Assembly: GCA_964020085.1 (NCBI GenBank)
Contig: OZ026596.1
Location: 17,161,795-17,225,794, forward strand
Length of the DNA stretch: 64,000 bases
Reading direction: 5' to 3'
Source: Micromussa lordhowensis
Lineage: Eukaryota > Cnidaria > Anthozoa > Scleractinia > Lobophylliidae
A program made the position numbers and the translations under genes. The notes under the pieces were generated by a model, which made no database searches, was not told the origin of the DNA, and worked only from the letters and a program-made list of their open reading frames with translations. Positions 51,601 through 63,047 of this stretch are shown piece after piece (the first letter of the stretch is position 1; every line of letters starts with the position of its first letter).

Positions 51601-53390
51601 TTGGCAACGACAATGACAGCTGTTTTGTTTATTTTGCACCAACAGTGACAGCTGTTTTGTTTATTTTGTGCCAACAATGACAGCTGTTTTGTTTATTTTG
51701 CGCCAACAATGCCAGCTGTTTTGTTTATTTTCCGTCAACAATGACAGCTGTTTTGTTTATTTTCCGCCAACAATGACAGCTGTTTTGTTTATTTTGCGCC
51801 AACAATGACAGCTGTTTTATTTATTTTGCGTCAGCAAAGACAGCTGTTTTGTTTTTTTCCGCCATCATTGACAGCTGTTTTGTTTATTTTGCGCCAACAA
51901 TGGTAGGTGTTTTTTTTATTTTGCACCAACAATGACAGCTGTTTTGTTTATTTTGCGCCAACAAAGATAGCTGTTTTGTTTATTTTCCGCCAACAATGAT
52001 AGATGTTTTGTTTATTTTGCGCCAACAATTGCAGCTGTTTTGTTTATTTTGCGCCAACAATGACAGTTGTTTTGTTTATTTCGCGCCAACAATAACAGCT
52101 GTTTTGTTTATTTTGCGCCGACAATGAGAGCTGTTTTGTTTATTTTGCACCAACAATGACAGCTGTTTTGTTTATTTTGCGTTAACAATGACAGCTGTTT
52201 TGTTTATTTCGCGCCAACAATGACAGCTGTTTTGTTTATTTTGCACCAACAATGACAGCTGTTTTGTTTATTTTGCGCCAACAAAGACAGCTGTTTTGTT
52301 TATTTTGCGCTAACAATGACAGCTGTTTTATTTATTTTGCGCCAAAAATGACAGCTGTTTTGTTTATTTTACGCCAGCAATGACAGCTGTTTTGTTTATT
52401 TCGTGCCAACAATGACAGCTGTTTTGTTTATTTTGCGTCAACAGTGACAGCTGTTTCGTTTATTTCGCGCCAACAATGACAGCTGTTTTGTTTATTTTGC
52501 GCCAACAATAACAGCTGTTTTGTTAATGTGCATTAACAATAACAGCTGTTTGTTTATTTAGCGCCAACAATGACAGCTGTTTTGTTTATTTCGCGCCAAC
52601 AATAAGAGTTGCTTTGTTTATTTCGCGCCAACAAAAAGAGCTGTTTTGTTTATTTTGCTGCAACAATGACAGCTGTTTTGTTTATTTTGCGCCAACAATG
52701 ACAGCTGTAATGTTTATTTCGCGCAAACAATGACAGCTGTTTTGTTTATTTTGCACCAACAATGACAGCTGTTTTGTTTATTTTGCACCAACAAAGACAG
52801 CTGTTTTATTTATTTTGCTCCAAAAATGACAGCTGTTTTGTTTATTTTACGCCAGCAATGACAGCTGTTTTGTTTATTTCGCGCCAACAATGACAGCTGT
52901 TTTGTTTATTTTGCGTCAACAGTGACAGCCGTTTTGTTTATTTCGCGCCAACAATGACAGCTGTTTTGTTTATTTTGCGCCAACAATAACAGCTGTTTTG
53001 TTTATTTTGCATTAACAGTAACAGCTGTTTGGTTTATTTTAAGCCAACAGTGACAGCTCTTTTGTTTATTTCGCGCCCACAATGACAGCCATTTTGTTTA
53101 TTTTGCGCCAACAATGACAGCTGTTTTGTTTATTTCGCGCCAACAATAAGAGTTGCTTTGTTCATTTCGCGCCAACAAAAAGAGCTGTTTTGTTTATTTT
53201 GCGCCAACAATGACAGCTGTTTTGTTTATTTTGCGCCAACAATGAGAGCTTTTTTGTTTATTTTGCGCCAAGCAATGACAGCTGTTTTGTTTATTTTCCG
53301 CCAACAATGGCAGCTGTTTGGTTTATTTTGCGCCAACAATGACAGCTGTTTTGTTTATTTTGCGCCAACAATGACAGCTGTTTTGTTTAT
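46770..53390 (+). repeat. About 6.62-kb duplicated block, copy 1
   Basis: This block is repeated immediately downstream at 53391-59400. Paired tags are GTTTAATTTGCGCC at 46895 and 53517 (offset 6,622), CTGTAATG at 49124 and 55714 (6,590), a TTTTTTTCAACAG run at about 50167 and 56661 (6,494), AGCGTTAAC or AGTGTTAAC at 51474 and 58224 (6,750), and CTGTAATG at 52706 and 58721 (6,015). The offset changes correspond to gains or losses of whole monomers in one copy. It is the largest duplication I can trace inside the window. Confidence 0.85.
50262..50266 (+). other. Paralogous empty site of the island (1)
   Basis: The upstream monomers (GCGCTAAC, a TCAACAGTGAC unit, CGCGCC, GCGCAAACAATAACAGCTC) and the downstream monomers (CTGTTTGG, TTTCAAGCC, CGCGCGAACAATGACAGCC, then the AAAGCTGTTCG and AGTAAGAG units) match those on the two sides of the island. 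Here GCATTAACAGTAAC is uninterrupted, which gives the pre-insertion sequence. Confidence 0.8.
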
Positions 53391-56300
53391 TTTCCGCCGA
53401 CAATGACAGATGTTTTGTTTATTTCGCGCCAACAATTGCAGCTGTTTTGTTTATTTTGCGCCAACAATGACAGTTGTTTTGTTTATATCGCGCCAACAAT
53501 AACAGCTGTTTTGTTTAATTTGCGCCGACAATGACAGCTGTTTTGTTTATTTTGCGCCAACAATGACAGCTGTTTTGTTTATTTTGCGCTAACAATGACA
53601 GCTGTTTTGTTTATTTCGCGCCAACAATGACAGCTGTTTTCTTTATTTTGCACCAACAATGACAGCTGTTTTGTTTATTTTGCGCCAACAAAGACAGCTG
53701 TTTTGTTTATTTACCGCTGACAATGACAGCTGTTTTATTTATTTTGCGCCAAAAATAACAGCTGCTTTGTTTATTTTACGCCAGCAATGACAGCTGTTTT
53801 GTTTATTTCGCGCCAACAATGACAGCTGTTTTGTTTATTTTGCGTCAACAGTGACAGCTGTTTCGTTTATTTCACGCCAACAATGACAGCTGTTTTTTTT
53901 ATTTTGCGCCAACAATAACAGTTGTTTTGTTTATTTTGCATTAACAGTAACAGCTGTTTGGTTTATTTTAAGCCAACAGTGACAGCTGTTTTGTTTATTT
54001 CGCGCCCACAATGACAGCCATTTTGTTTATTTTGCACCAACAATGACAGCTGTTTTGTTTATTTTCCGGCAACAATAACAGCTGCTTGTTTATTTTGCGC
54101 CAACAATAAGAGTTGCTTTGTTTATTTCGCGCCAACAAAAGGAGCTTTTTTGTTTATTTTGCGGCACCAATGACAGCTGTTTTGTTTATTTTGGGCCAAC
54201 AATGACAGCTGTTTGGTTTATTTTCCGCCAACAATGACAGCTCTTTTGTTTATTTTGCGCCAACAATGACAGTTTTTTTGTTTATTTTGCGCCAACAATG
54301 GCAGCTGTTTTGTTTATTTTGCCCCAACAATGACAGCTGTTTTGTTTATTTTGCACCAAGAATAACGGCTGTTTTGTTTATTTAGCGTTAACAGTGATAG
54401 GTGCTTGGTTTATTTTAAGCCAACAGTGACAGCTGTTTTTTTTTTATTTTCCGCCAACAATGACAGCTGTTTTGTTTAATTTGCGCCAACAATAACAGTT
54501 GTTTTGTTTATTTGGCAACGACAATGACAGCTGTTTTGTTTATTTTGCACCAACAGTGACAGCTGTTTTGTTTATTTTGCGCCAACAATGACAGCTGTTT
54601 TGTTTATTTTGCGCCAACAATGACAGCTGTTTTGTTTATTTTCCGCCAACAATGACAGCTGTTTTGTTTATTTTGCGCCAACAATGACAGCTGTTTTGTT
54701 TATTTTGCGTCAGCAAAGACAGCTGTTTTGTTTTTTTTCCGCCATCATTGACAGCTGTTTTGTTTATTTTGCGCCAACAATGGTAGGTGTTTTTTTTATT
54801 TTGCACCAACAATGACAGCTGTTTTGTTTATTTTGCGCCAACAAAGATAGCTGTTTTGTTTATTTTCCGCCAACAATGATAGATGTTTTGTTTATTTCGC
54901 GCCAACAATTGCAGCTGTTTTGTTTATTTTGCGCCATTAATGACAGTTGTTTTGTTTATTTCGTGCCAACAATAACAGCTGTTTTGTTTATTTTGCGCCG
55001 ACAATGAGAGCTGTTTTGTTTATTTTGCACCAACAATGACAGCTGTTTTGTTTATTTTGCGCCAACAATGACAGCTGTTTTGTTTATTTCGCGCCAACAA
55101 TGACAGCTGTTTTGTTTATTTTGCACCAACAATGACAGCTGTTTTGTTTATTTTGCGCCAACAAAGACAGCTGTTTTGTTTATTTTGCGCTAACAATGAC
55201 AGCTGTTTTATTTATTTTGCGCCAAAAATGACAGCTGTTTTGTTTATTTTACGCCAGCAGTGACAGCTGTTTTGTTTATTTCGCGCCAACAATGACAGCT
55301 GTTTTGTTTATTTTGCGTCAACAGTGACAGCTGTTTCGTTTATTTCGCGCCAACAATGACAGCTGTTTTGTTTATTTTGCGCCAACAATAACAGCTGTTT
55401 TGTTTATTTTGCATTAACAGTAACAGCTGTTTGGTTTATTTTAAACCAACAGCGACAGCTCTTTTGTTTATTTCGCGCCCACAATGACAGCCATTTTGTT
55501 TATTTTGCGCCAACAATGACAGCTGTTTTGTTTATTTTCCGGCAACAATAACAGCTGTTTGTTTATTTTGCGCCAACAATGACAGCTGTTTTGTTTATTT
55601 CGCGCCAACAATAAGAGTTGCTTTGTTTATTTCGCGCCAACAAAAAGAGCTGTTTTGTTTATTTTGCTGCAACAATGACAGCTGTTTTGTTTATTTTGCG
55701 CCAACAATGACAGCTGTAATGTTTATTTCGCGCAAACAATGACAGCTGTTTTCTTTATTTTGCACCAACAATGACAGCTGTTTTGTTTATTTTGCACCAA
55801 CAAAGACAGCTGTTTTATTTATTTTGCGCCAAAAATGACAGCTGTTTTGTTTATTTTACGCCAGCAATGACAGCTGTTTTGTTTATTTCGCGCCAACAAT
55901 GACAGCTGTTTTGTTTATTTTGCGTCAACAGTCACAGCTGTTTTGTTTATTTCGCGCCAACAATGACAGCTGTTTTGTTTATTTTGCGCCAACAATAACA
56001 GCTGTTTTGTTTATTTTGCATTAACAGTAACAGCTGTTTGGTTTATTTTAAGCCAACAGTGACAGCTCTTTTGTTTATTTCGCGCCCACAATGACAGCCA
56101 TTTTGTTTATTTTGCGCCAACAATGACAGCTGTTTTGTTTATTTTGCGCCAACAAAGACAGCTGTTTTGTTTATTTTCCGCCAACAATGACAGATGTTTT
56201 GTTTATTTCGCGCCAACAATAGCAGCTGTTTTGTTTATTTTGCGCCAACAATGATTGTTGTTTTGTTTACTCCGCGCCAACAATAACGGCTGTTTTGTTT

Positions 56301-56755
56301 ATTTTGCGCCGACAATGACAGCTGTTTTGTTTATTTTGCGCCAACAATGACAGCTGTTTTGTTTATTTTACGCCAGCAATGACAGCTGTTTTGTTTATTT
56401 CGCGCCAACAATGACAGCTGTTTTGTTTATTTTGCGCCAACAAAGACAGCTGTTTTATTTATTTTGCGCCAAAAATGACAGCTGTTTTGTTTATTTTACG
56501 CCAGCAATGACAGCTGTTTTGTTTATTTCGCGCCAACAATGACAGCTGTTTTGTTTATTTTCCGTCAACAGTGACAGCTGTTTTGTTTATTTCGCGCCAA
56601 CAATGACAGCTGTTTTGTTTATTTTGCGCTAACAATGACAGCTGTTTTATTTATTTTTTTTCAACAGTGACAGCTGTTTGGTTTATTTCGCGCCAACAAT
56701 GACAGCTGTTTTGTTTATTTTGCGCAAACAATAACAGCTCTTTTGTTTATTTTGC

Positions 56756-56760
56756 ATTAA
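56756..56760 (+). other. Paralogous empty site of the island (2)
   Basis: This is the second uninterrupted copy of the same context, in the sister 6-kb block. It agrees with the site at 50262 and so supports the reading of the island as an insertion rather than an ancestral segment lost elsewhere. Confidence 0.8.
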
Positions 56761-56910
56761 CAGTAACAGCTGTTTGGTTTATTTCAAGCCAACAGTGACA
56801 GCTCTTTTGTTTATTTCGCGCGAACAATGACAGCCATTTTGTTTATTTTGCGCCAACAATCAAAGCTGTTCGTTTATTTTGCGCCAACAATGACAGCTGT
56901 TTTGTTTATT

Positions 56911-57230
56911 TCGCGCCAACAGTAAGAGTTGCTTTGTTTATTTTGCGCCAACAAAAGGAGCTGTTTTGTTTATTTTTCGCCAACAATGACAGCTGTTTTG
57001 TTTATTTTGGGCCAACAATGACAGCTGTTTTGTTTATTTTGCGGCAACAATGACAGCTGTTTTGTTTATTTCGCGCCAACAGTAAGAGTTGCTTTGTTTA
57101 TTTTGCGCCAACAAAAGGAGCTGTTTTGTTTATTTTTCGCCAACAATGACAGCTGTTTTGTTTATTTTGCGGCAACAATGACAGCTGTTTTGTTTATTTT
57201 GCGCCAACAAAGACAGCTGTTTTGTTTATT
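56911..57230 (+). repeat. 160-bp tandem duplication
   Basis: The run CGCGCCAACAGTAAGAG, GCGCCAACAAAAGGAG, TTTTTCGCCAACAATG begins at 56911 and again at 57071, five monomers apart. The corresponding place in the sister block (about 50421) has the run only once, so this duplication arose after the 6.6-kb duplication. Confidence 0.8.
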
Positions 57231-60200
57231 TTCCGCCGACAATGACAGATGTTTTGTTTATTTCGCGCCAACAATTGCAGCTGTTTTGTTTATTTTGCGC
57301 CAACAATGACAGTTGTTTTGTTTATATCGCGCCAACAATAACAGCTGTTTTGTTTAATTTGCGCCGACAATGACAGCTGTTTTGTTTATTTTGCGCCAAC
57401 AATGACAGCTGTTTTGTTTATTTTGCGCTAACAATGACAGCTGTTTTGTTTATTTCGCGCCAACAATGACAGCTGTTTTCTTTATTTTGCACCAACAATG
57501 ACAGCTGTTTTGTTTATTTTGCGCCAACAAAGAGAGCTGTTTTGTTTATTTAGCGCTGACAATGACAGCTGTTTTATTTATTTTGCGCCAAAAATAACAG
57601 CTGTTTTGTTTATTTTACGCCAGCAATGACAGCTGTTTTGTTTATTTCGCGCCAACAATGACAGCTGTTTTGTTTATTTTGCGTCAATCGTGACAGCTGT
57701 TTCGTTTATTTCACGCCAACAATGACAGCTGTTTTGTTTATTTTGCGCCAACAATAACAGTTGTTTTGTTTATTTTGCATTAACAGTAAGAGCTGTTTGG
57801 TTTATTTTAAGCCAACAGTGACAGCTGTTTTGTTTATTTTGCACCCACAATGACAGCCATTTTGTTTATTTTGCACCAACAATGACAGCTGTTTTGTTTA
57901 TTTTCCGGCAACAATAACAGCTGTTTGTTTATTTTGTGCCAACAATAAGAGTTGCTTTGTTTATTTCGCGCCAACAAAAAGAGCTGTTTTGTTTATTTTG
58001 CGGCACCAATGACAGCTGTTTTGTTTATTTTGGGCCAACAATGACAGCTGTTTGGTTTTTTTTCCGCCAACAATGACAGCTGTTTTGTTTATTTTGCGCC
58101 AACAATGACAGTTGTTTTGTTTATTTTGCGCCAACAATGGCAGCTGTTTTGTTTATTTTGCCCCAACAATGACAGCTGTTTTGTTTATTTTGCACCAAGA
58201 ATAACGGCTGTTTTGTTTATTTAGTGTTAACAGTGAAAGGTGCTTGGTTTATTTTAAGCCAACAGTGACAGCTGTTTTTTTTTTATTTTCCGCCAACAAT
58301 GACAGCTGTTTTGTTTATTTTGCGCTAACAATGACAGCTGTTTTATTTATTTTGCGCCAAAAATGACAGCTGTTTTGTTTATTTTACGCCAGCAATGACA
58401 GCTGTTTTGTTTATTTCGTGCCAACAATGACAGCTGTTTTGTTTATTTTGCGTCAACAGTGACAGCTGTTTCGTTTATTTCGCGCCAACAATGACAGCTG
58501 TTTTGTTTATTTTGCGCCAACAATAACAGCTGTTTTGTTTATTTTGCATTAACAGTAACAGCTGTTTGTTTATTTTGCGCCAACAATGACAGCTGTTTTG
58601 TTTATTTCGCGCCAACAATAAGAGTTGCTTTGTTTATTTCGCGCCAACAAAAAGAGCTGTTTTGTTTATTTTGCTGCAACAATGACAGCTGTTTTGTTTA
58701 TTTTGCGCCAACAATGACAGCTGTAATGTTTATTTCGCGCAAACAATGACAGCTGTTTTGTTTATTTTGCACCAACAATGACAGCTGTTTTGTTTATTTT
58801 GCACCAACAAAGACAGCTGTTTTATTTATTTTGCGCCAAAAATGACAGCTGTTTTGTTTATTTTACGCCAGCAATGACAGCTGTTTTGTTTATTTCGCGC
58901 CAACAATGACAGCTGTTTTGTTTATTTTTCGTCAACAGTGACAGCCGTTTTGTTTATTTCGCGCCAACAATGACAGCTGTTTTGTTTATTTTGCGCCAAC
59001 AATAACAGCTGTTTTGTTTATTTTGCATTAACAGTAACAGCTGTTTGGTTTATTTTAAGCCAACAGTGACAGCTCTTTTGTTTATTTCGCGCCCACAATG
59101 ACAGCCATTTTGTTTATTTTGCGCCAACAATGACAGCTGTTTTGTTTATTTCGCGCCAACAATAAGAGTTGCTTTGTTTATTTCGCGCCAACAAAAAGAG
59201 CTGTTTTGTTTATTTTGCACCAACAATGACAGCTGTTTTGTTTATTTTGCGCCAACAATGACAGCTTTTTTGTTTATTTTGCGCCAAGCAATGACAGCTG
59301 TTTTGTTTATTTTCCGCCAACAATGGCAGCTGTTTGGTTTATTTTGCGCCAACAATGACAGCTGTTTTGTTTATTTTGCGCCAACAATGACAGCTGTTAT
59401 GCTTATTTTGCGCCAACAATGACAGCTGTTTTGTTTATTTTCCGTCAACAATGACAGCTGTTTTGTTTATTTTCCGCCAACAATGACAGCTGTTTTGTTT
59501 ATTTTGCGCCAACAATGACAGTTGTTTTGTTTATTTTGCGCCAGCAAAGAAAGCTGTTTTGTTTATTTTCCGCCATCATTGACAGCTGTTTTGTTTATTT
59601 TACGCAAAACAATGGCAGCTGTTTTGTTTATTTTGCGATAACAATGACAGCTGTTTTGTTTATTTTGCGCGAAAAAAGACAGCTGTTTTGTTTATTTTGC
59701 GCCAACAATGACAGATGTTTTGTTTATTTCGCGCCAACAATTGCAGCTGTTTTGTTTATTTTGCACCAACAATGACAGCTGTTTTGTTTATTTTGCGCCA
59801 ACAATGACAGCTTTTTTGTTTATTTTGCGCCAACAATGACAGCTGTTTTGTTTATTTTGCGCCAGCAAAGACAGCTGTTTTGTTTATTTTCCGCCATCAT
59901 TGACTGCTGTTTTGTTTATTTTGCGCCAACAATGGCAGCTGTTTTTTTTATTTTGCGCCAACAATGACAGCTGTTTTGTTTATTTTGCGCCAACAAAGAC
60001 AGCTGTTTTGTTTATTTTCCGCCAACAATGACAGATGTTTTGTTTATTTCGCGCCAACAATTGCAGCTGTTTTGTTTATTTTGCGCCAACAATGATTGTT
60101 GTTTTGTTTACTTCGCGCCAACAATAACGGCTGTTTTGTTTATTTTGCGCCGACAATGACAGCTGTTTTGTTTTATTTGCGCCAACAATGACAGCTGTTT

Positions 60201-60787
60201 TGTTTTTTTTTGCGCCAACAATGACAGCTGTTTTGTTTATTTCGCGCAAACAATGACAGCTGTTTTGTTTATTTTGCACCAACAATGACAGCTGTTTTGT
60301 TTATTTTGCGCCAACAAAGACAGCTGTTTTATTTATTTTGCGCCAAAAATGACAGCTGTTTTGTTTATTTTACGCCAGCAATGACAGCTGTTTTGTTTAT
60401 TTCGCGCCAACAATGACAGCTGTTTTGTTTATTTTGCGCTAACAATGACAGCTGTTTTATTTATTTTGCGTCAACAGTGACAGCTGTTTTGTTTATTTCG
60501 CGCCAACAATGACAGCTGTTTTGTTTATTTTGCGCCAACAAAGACAGCTGTTTTATTTATTTTGCGCCAAAAATGACAGCTGTTTTGTTTATTTTACGCC
60601 AGCAATGACAGCTGTTTTGTTTATTTCGCGCCAACAATGACAGCTGTTTTGTTTATTTCGCGTCAACAGTGACAGCTGTTTGGTTTATTTTCCGCCAACA
60701 ATGACAGCTGTTTTGTTTATTTTGCGCCAACAATGACAGTTCTTTTGTTTATTTTGGGCCAACAATTGCAGCTGTTTTGTTTATTTT

Positions 60788-61495
60788 GCCCCAACAATGA
60801 CAGCTGTTTTGTTTATTTTGCACCAAGAATAACGGCTGGTTTGTTTATTTAGCGTTAACAGTGACAGGTGTTTGGTTTATTTTAAGCCAACAGTGACAGC
60901 TGTTTTTTTTTTATTTTCCGCCAATAATGACAGCTGTTTTGTTTATTTTGCGCCAACAATAACAGTTGTTTTGTTTATTTTGCAACGACAATGACAGCTG
61001 TTTTGTTTATTTTGCACCAACAGTGACAGCTGTTTTGTTTATTTTGCGCCAACAATGACAGCTGTTTTGTTTATTTTGCGCCAACAATGCCAGCTGTTTT
61101 GTTTATTTTCTGTCAACAATGACAGCTGTTTTGTTTATTTTGCCCCAACAATGACAGCTGTTTTGTTTATTTTGCACCAAGAATAACGGCTGTTTTGTTT
61201 ATTTAGCGTTAACAGTGACAGGTGTTTGGTTTATTTTAAGCCAACAGTGACAGCTTTTTTTTTTTTTTTTGCGCCAACAATGACAGCTGTTTTGTTTATT
61301 TTGCGCCAACAATAACAGTTGTTTTGTTTATTTTGCAACGACAATGACAGCTGTTTTGTCTATTTTGCACCAACAGTGACAGCTGTTTTGTTTATTTTGC
61401 GCCAACAATGACAGCTGTTTTGTTTATTTTGCGCCAACAATGCCAGCTGTTTTGTTTATTTTCCGTCAACAATGACAGCTGTTTTGTTTATTTTG
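60788..61495 (+). repeat. 354-bp tandem duplication
   Basis: The run GCCCCAACAATG, GCACCAAGAATAACGG, TTTAGCGTTAACAGTGACAGG, TTTAAGCC, T-tract monomer, GCAACGACAATG starts at 60788 and again at 61142. The offset of 354 bp is 11 monomers plus two bases. The T-tract has grown further in the second copy (see 61255-61270). Confidence 0.8.
61255..61270 (+). repeat. T16 homopolymer inside a monomer
   Basis: The monomer reads CAGC, then sixteen T, then GCGCC. The usual G and A that interrupt the T-rich half are absent. Equivalent monomers at about 46083, 47813, 51525 and 54435 carry shorter T-tracts that still contain the A, so this is the extreme of a lengthening series. It is a likely slippage or sequencing-error hotspot. 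Confidence 0.9.
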
Positions 61496-61558
61496 CGCCA
61501 ACAATGCCAGCTGTTTTGTTTATTTTCCGTCAACAATGACAGCTGTTTTGTTTATTTT
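61431..61558 (+). repeat. 64-bp dimer repeated twice
   Basis: The two-monomer unit (a GCGCCAACAATGCCAG monomer followed by a CCGTCAACAATGAC monomer) occurs at 61431 and again at 61495. This dimer is single in related blocks (for example near 42200), so it is a recent two-monomer slippage. Confidence 0.75.
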
Positions 61559-61974
61559 GCGCCAACAATCACAGCTGTTTTGTTTATTTTGCGCCAACAA
61601 TGACAGCTGTTTTGTTTATTTCGCGCCAGCAAAGACAGCTGTTTTGTTTATTTTCCACCATTATTGACAGCTGTTTTGTTTATTTTGCGCCAACAATGGC
61701 AGCTGTTTTTTTTTATTTTTCGCCAACAATGACAGCTGTTTTGTTTATTTTGCGCCAACAAAGACAGCTGTTTTGTTTATTTTCCGCCAACAATGACAGA
61801 TGTTTTGTTTATTTCGTGCCAACAATTGCAGCTGTTTTGTTTATTTTGCGCCAACAATGATTGTTGTTTTGTTTATTTCGCGCCAACAATAACAGCTGTT
61901 TTGTTTATTTTGCGCCGACAATAACAGCTGTTTTGTTTATTTTGCGCCAACAATGACAGCTGTTTTGTTTATTT

Positions 61975-62200
61975 TGCGCCAACAATGACAGCTGTTTTGT
62001 TTATTTTGCGCAAACAATGACAGCTGTTTTGTTTATTTTGCGCCAACAATGACAGCTGTTTTGTTTATTTTGCGCCAACAATGACAGCTGTTTTGTTTAT
62101 TTTGCGCAAACAATGACAGCTGTTTTGTTTATTTTGCGCCAACAATGACAGCTGTTTTGTTTATTTTGCGCAAACAATGACAGCTGTTTTGTTTATTTTG
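61975..62200 (+). repeat. Short-period monomer homogenisation near array break
   Basis: Consensus monomers alternate here with GCGCAAACAATG monomers at 62008, 62104 and 62168, spaced 96 and 64 bp apart. The stretch is unusually close to consensus compared with its surroundings, consistent with recent local slippage. It lies a few hundred bases left of the island. Confidence 0.6.
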
Positions 62201-62553
62201 CACCAACAATGACAGCTGTTTTGTTTATTTTGCGCCAACAAAGACAGCTGTTTTATTTATTTTGCGCCAAAAATGACAGCTGTTTTAATTATTTTACGCC
62301 AGCAATGACAGCTGTTTTGTTTATTTCGCGCCAACAATGACAGCTGTTTTGTTTATTTTGCGTCAACAGTGACAGCTGTTTTGTTTATTTCGCGCCAACA
62401 ATGACAGCTGTTTTGTTTATTTTGCGCTAACAATGACAGCTGTTTTATTTATTTTGCGTCAACAGTGACAGCTGTTTTGTTTATTTCGCGCCAACAATGA
62501 CAGCTGTTTTGTTTATTTTGCGCAAACAATAACAGCTCTTTTGTTTATTTTGC

Positions 62554-62558
62554 ATTAA
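62554..62558 (+). repeat. Left target-site duplication ATTAA
   Basis: ATTAA directly precedes the island. It is the last part of the satellite monomer GCATTAA. The identical sequence follows the island at 63478-63482, and only one copy exists in the empty sites. If the A at 63478 belongs to the element, the duplication is TTAA (4 bp). Confidence 0.75.
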
Positions 62559-62697
62559 TGTTGCAGTTCCCAGCGAGTAGTGCTATATATACCCCAACCA
62601 TCATAAGCAATAAATACGCTTTATATGGCGTAAAGGGGGGAACACCGCTCCGCAATCGGCGTGACAGGCGAACTTCCATTTCGTGACCAAATGCCAA

Positions 62698-62902
62698 ACT
62701 TATCTCCCCAGTGGTTAATTCTGCACTGGATCGGACAAGTCGGCGAGGCCAAAAGCTTACGCGTCCTAAAAGCCTACCTCTAAAACGGCACTACGAGCTG
62801 ACAGCCGGTCAGCATCGTGCTAGAGTGTAGACAGTTTTAAAGCCTTACTTATCTCCCCAGCACTACGAGCCGACTCCGCCGGCACGTGCTGGATCGGACA
62901 AG
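62698..62902. repeat. Degenerate internal duplication in the island
   Basis: ACTTATCTCCCCAG occurs at 62698-62711 and 62847-62860, and CTGGATCGGACAAG at 62726-62739 and 62889-62902. GCACTACGAGC occurs at 62788-62798 and 62860-62870, each time followed by a similar GAC...CCGG...GTGCT stretch. These are overlapping degenerate copies of one unit of about 55 bp, with different internal lengths. The unit has no resemblance to the 32-bp satellite. Confidence 0.8.
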
Positions 62903-62927
62903 AAGAGGCATCAAGAGCGTTAAAAAG

Positions 62928-62940
62928 CGCTAAATTAGCG
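62928..62940. other. 13-bp palindrome in the island
   Basis: CGCTAA, a central A, and TTAGCG form a perfect inverted repeat. It lies in a stretch rich in GCG-TTAA words that also appear in the terminal hairpin. No function can be assigned. Confidence 0.6.
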
Positions 62941-63047
62941 AAAACGAAGCTTGGGGAAGTCGCTGCAAGACTTAACCGATAGCGTGACTCGAGTGGTGAA
63001 CCCCAGTTTATTATTTCTATCAATGAACAATAACACAAACCTCCAAA

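Larger units (their letters stand above)
53391..59400 (+). repeat. About 6.62-kb duplicated block, copy 2 (with deletions)
   Basis: This is a tandem copy of 46770-53390. Relative to copy 1 it lacks one monomer before 55.7 kb and three monomers near 56.43 kb. It has a net gain of 256 bp between about 56.7 and 57.3 kb, which includes a 160-bp tandem duplication, and it lacks 735 bp near 58.31 kb (23 monomers minus one base). The match ends at about 59398, where the sequence switches to the TGTTATGCTTATTTTG monomer. Every junction stays in monomer register or nearly so. Confidence 0.85.
23701..62558 (+). repeat. 32-bp satellite array, domain B
   Basis: This is the same 32-bp monomer in the same orientation as domain A, but with a different set of diagnostic variants: GCAACGACAATG, GCCATCATTGAC, CAATTGCAGCTG, GGATTAACGGTAAC, AGCGCTGACAATG, CCGGCAACAATAAC and GCGCCAAGCAATG. 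Variants such as GCATTAACAGT followed by CTGTTTGG and TTTAAGCC occur in both domains, so the domains share ancestry. The order of variants repeats over kilobases, revealing large tandem duplications listed separately. No coding gene, RNA gene or transposon remnant is visible until the island at 62559. The array stops there in the middle of a monomer. Confidence 0.97.
59401..62558 (+). repeat. Domain B right part, up to the island
   Basis: This is satellite with recognisable pieces of earlier blocks. The GATTGTTG, TTTACTTCGCGCC, AATAACGG run at about 60094 also occurs at about 49664 and 56254. The GCGATAACAATG then GCGCGAAAAAAGAC run at about 59640 also occurs at about 27670 and 43070. From about 62.38 kb the monomer order follows that at 50.10-50.26 kb, up to the interruption at GCATTAA (62552-62558). 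Confidence 0.85.

Noticed and set aside
1498..61860. Dozens of open frames of 60-140 codons on both strands as candidate genes
   Set aside because: All translate the same satellite peptide in shifting frames, most start at TTG or at an ATG present in every monomer, and they end at the TGA of the next unmodified monomer. Nothing indicates coding selection.
62584..62591. TATATATA near the left end of the island as a promoter
   Set aside because: It is a short AT run with no supported gene downstream on either strand, so I list it only as a sequence property of the island.
62820..63038. Minus-strand open frame of 72 codons in the island as a protein gene
   Set aside because: It has no ATG, no recognised domain, and overlaps a degenerate non-coding duplication.
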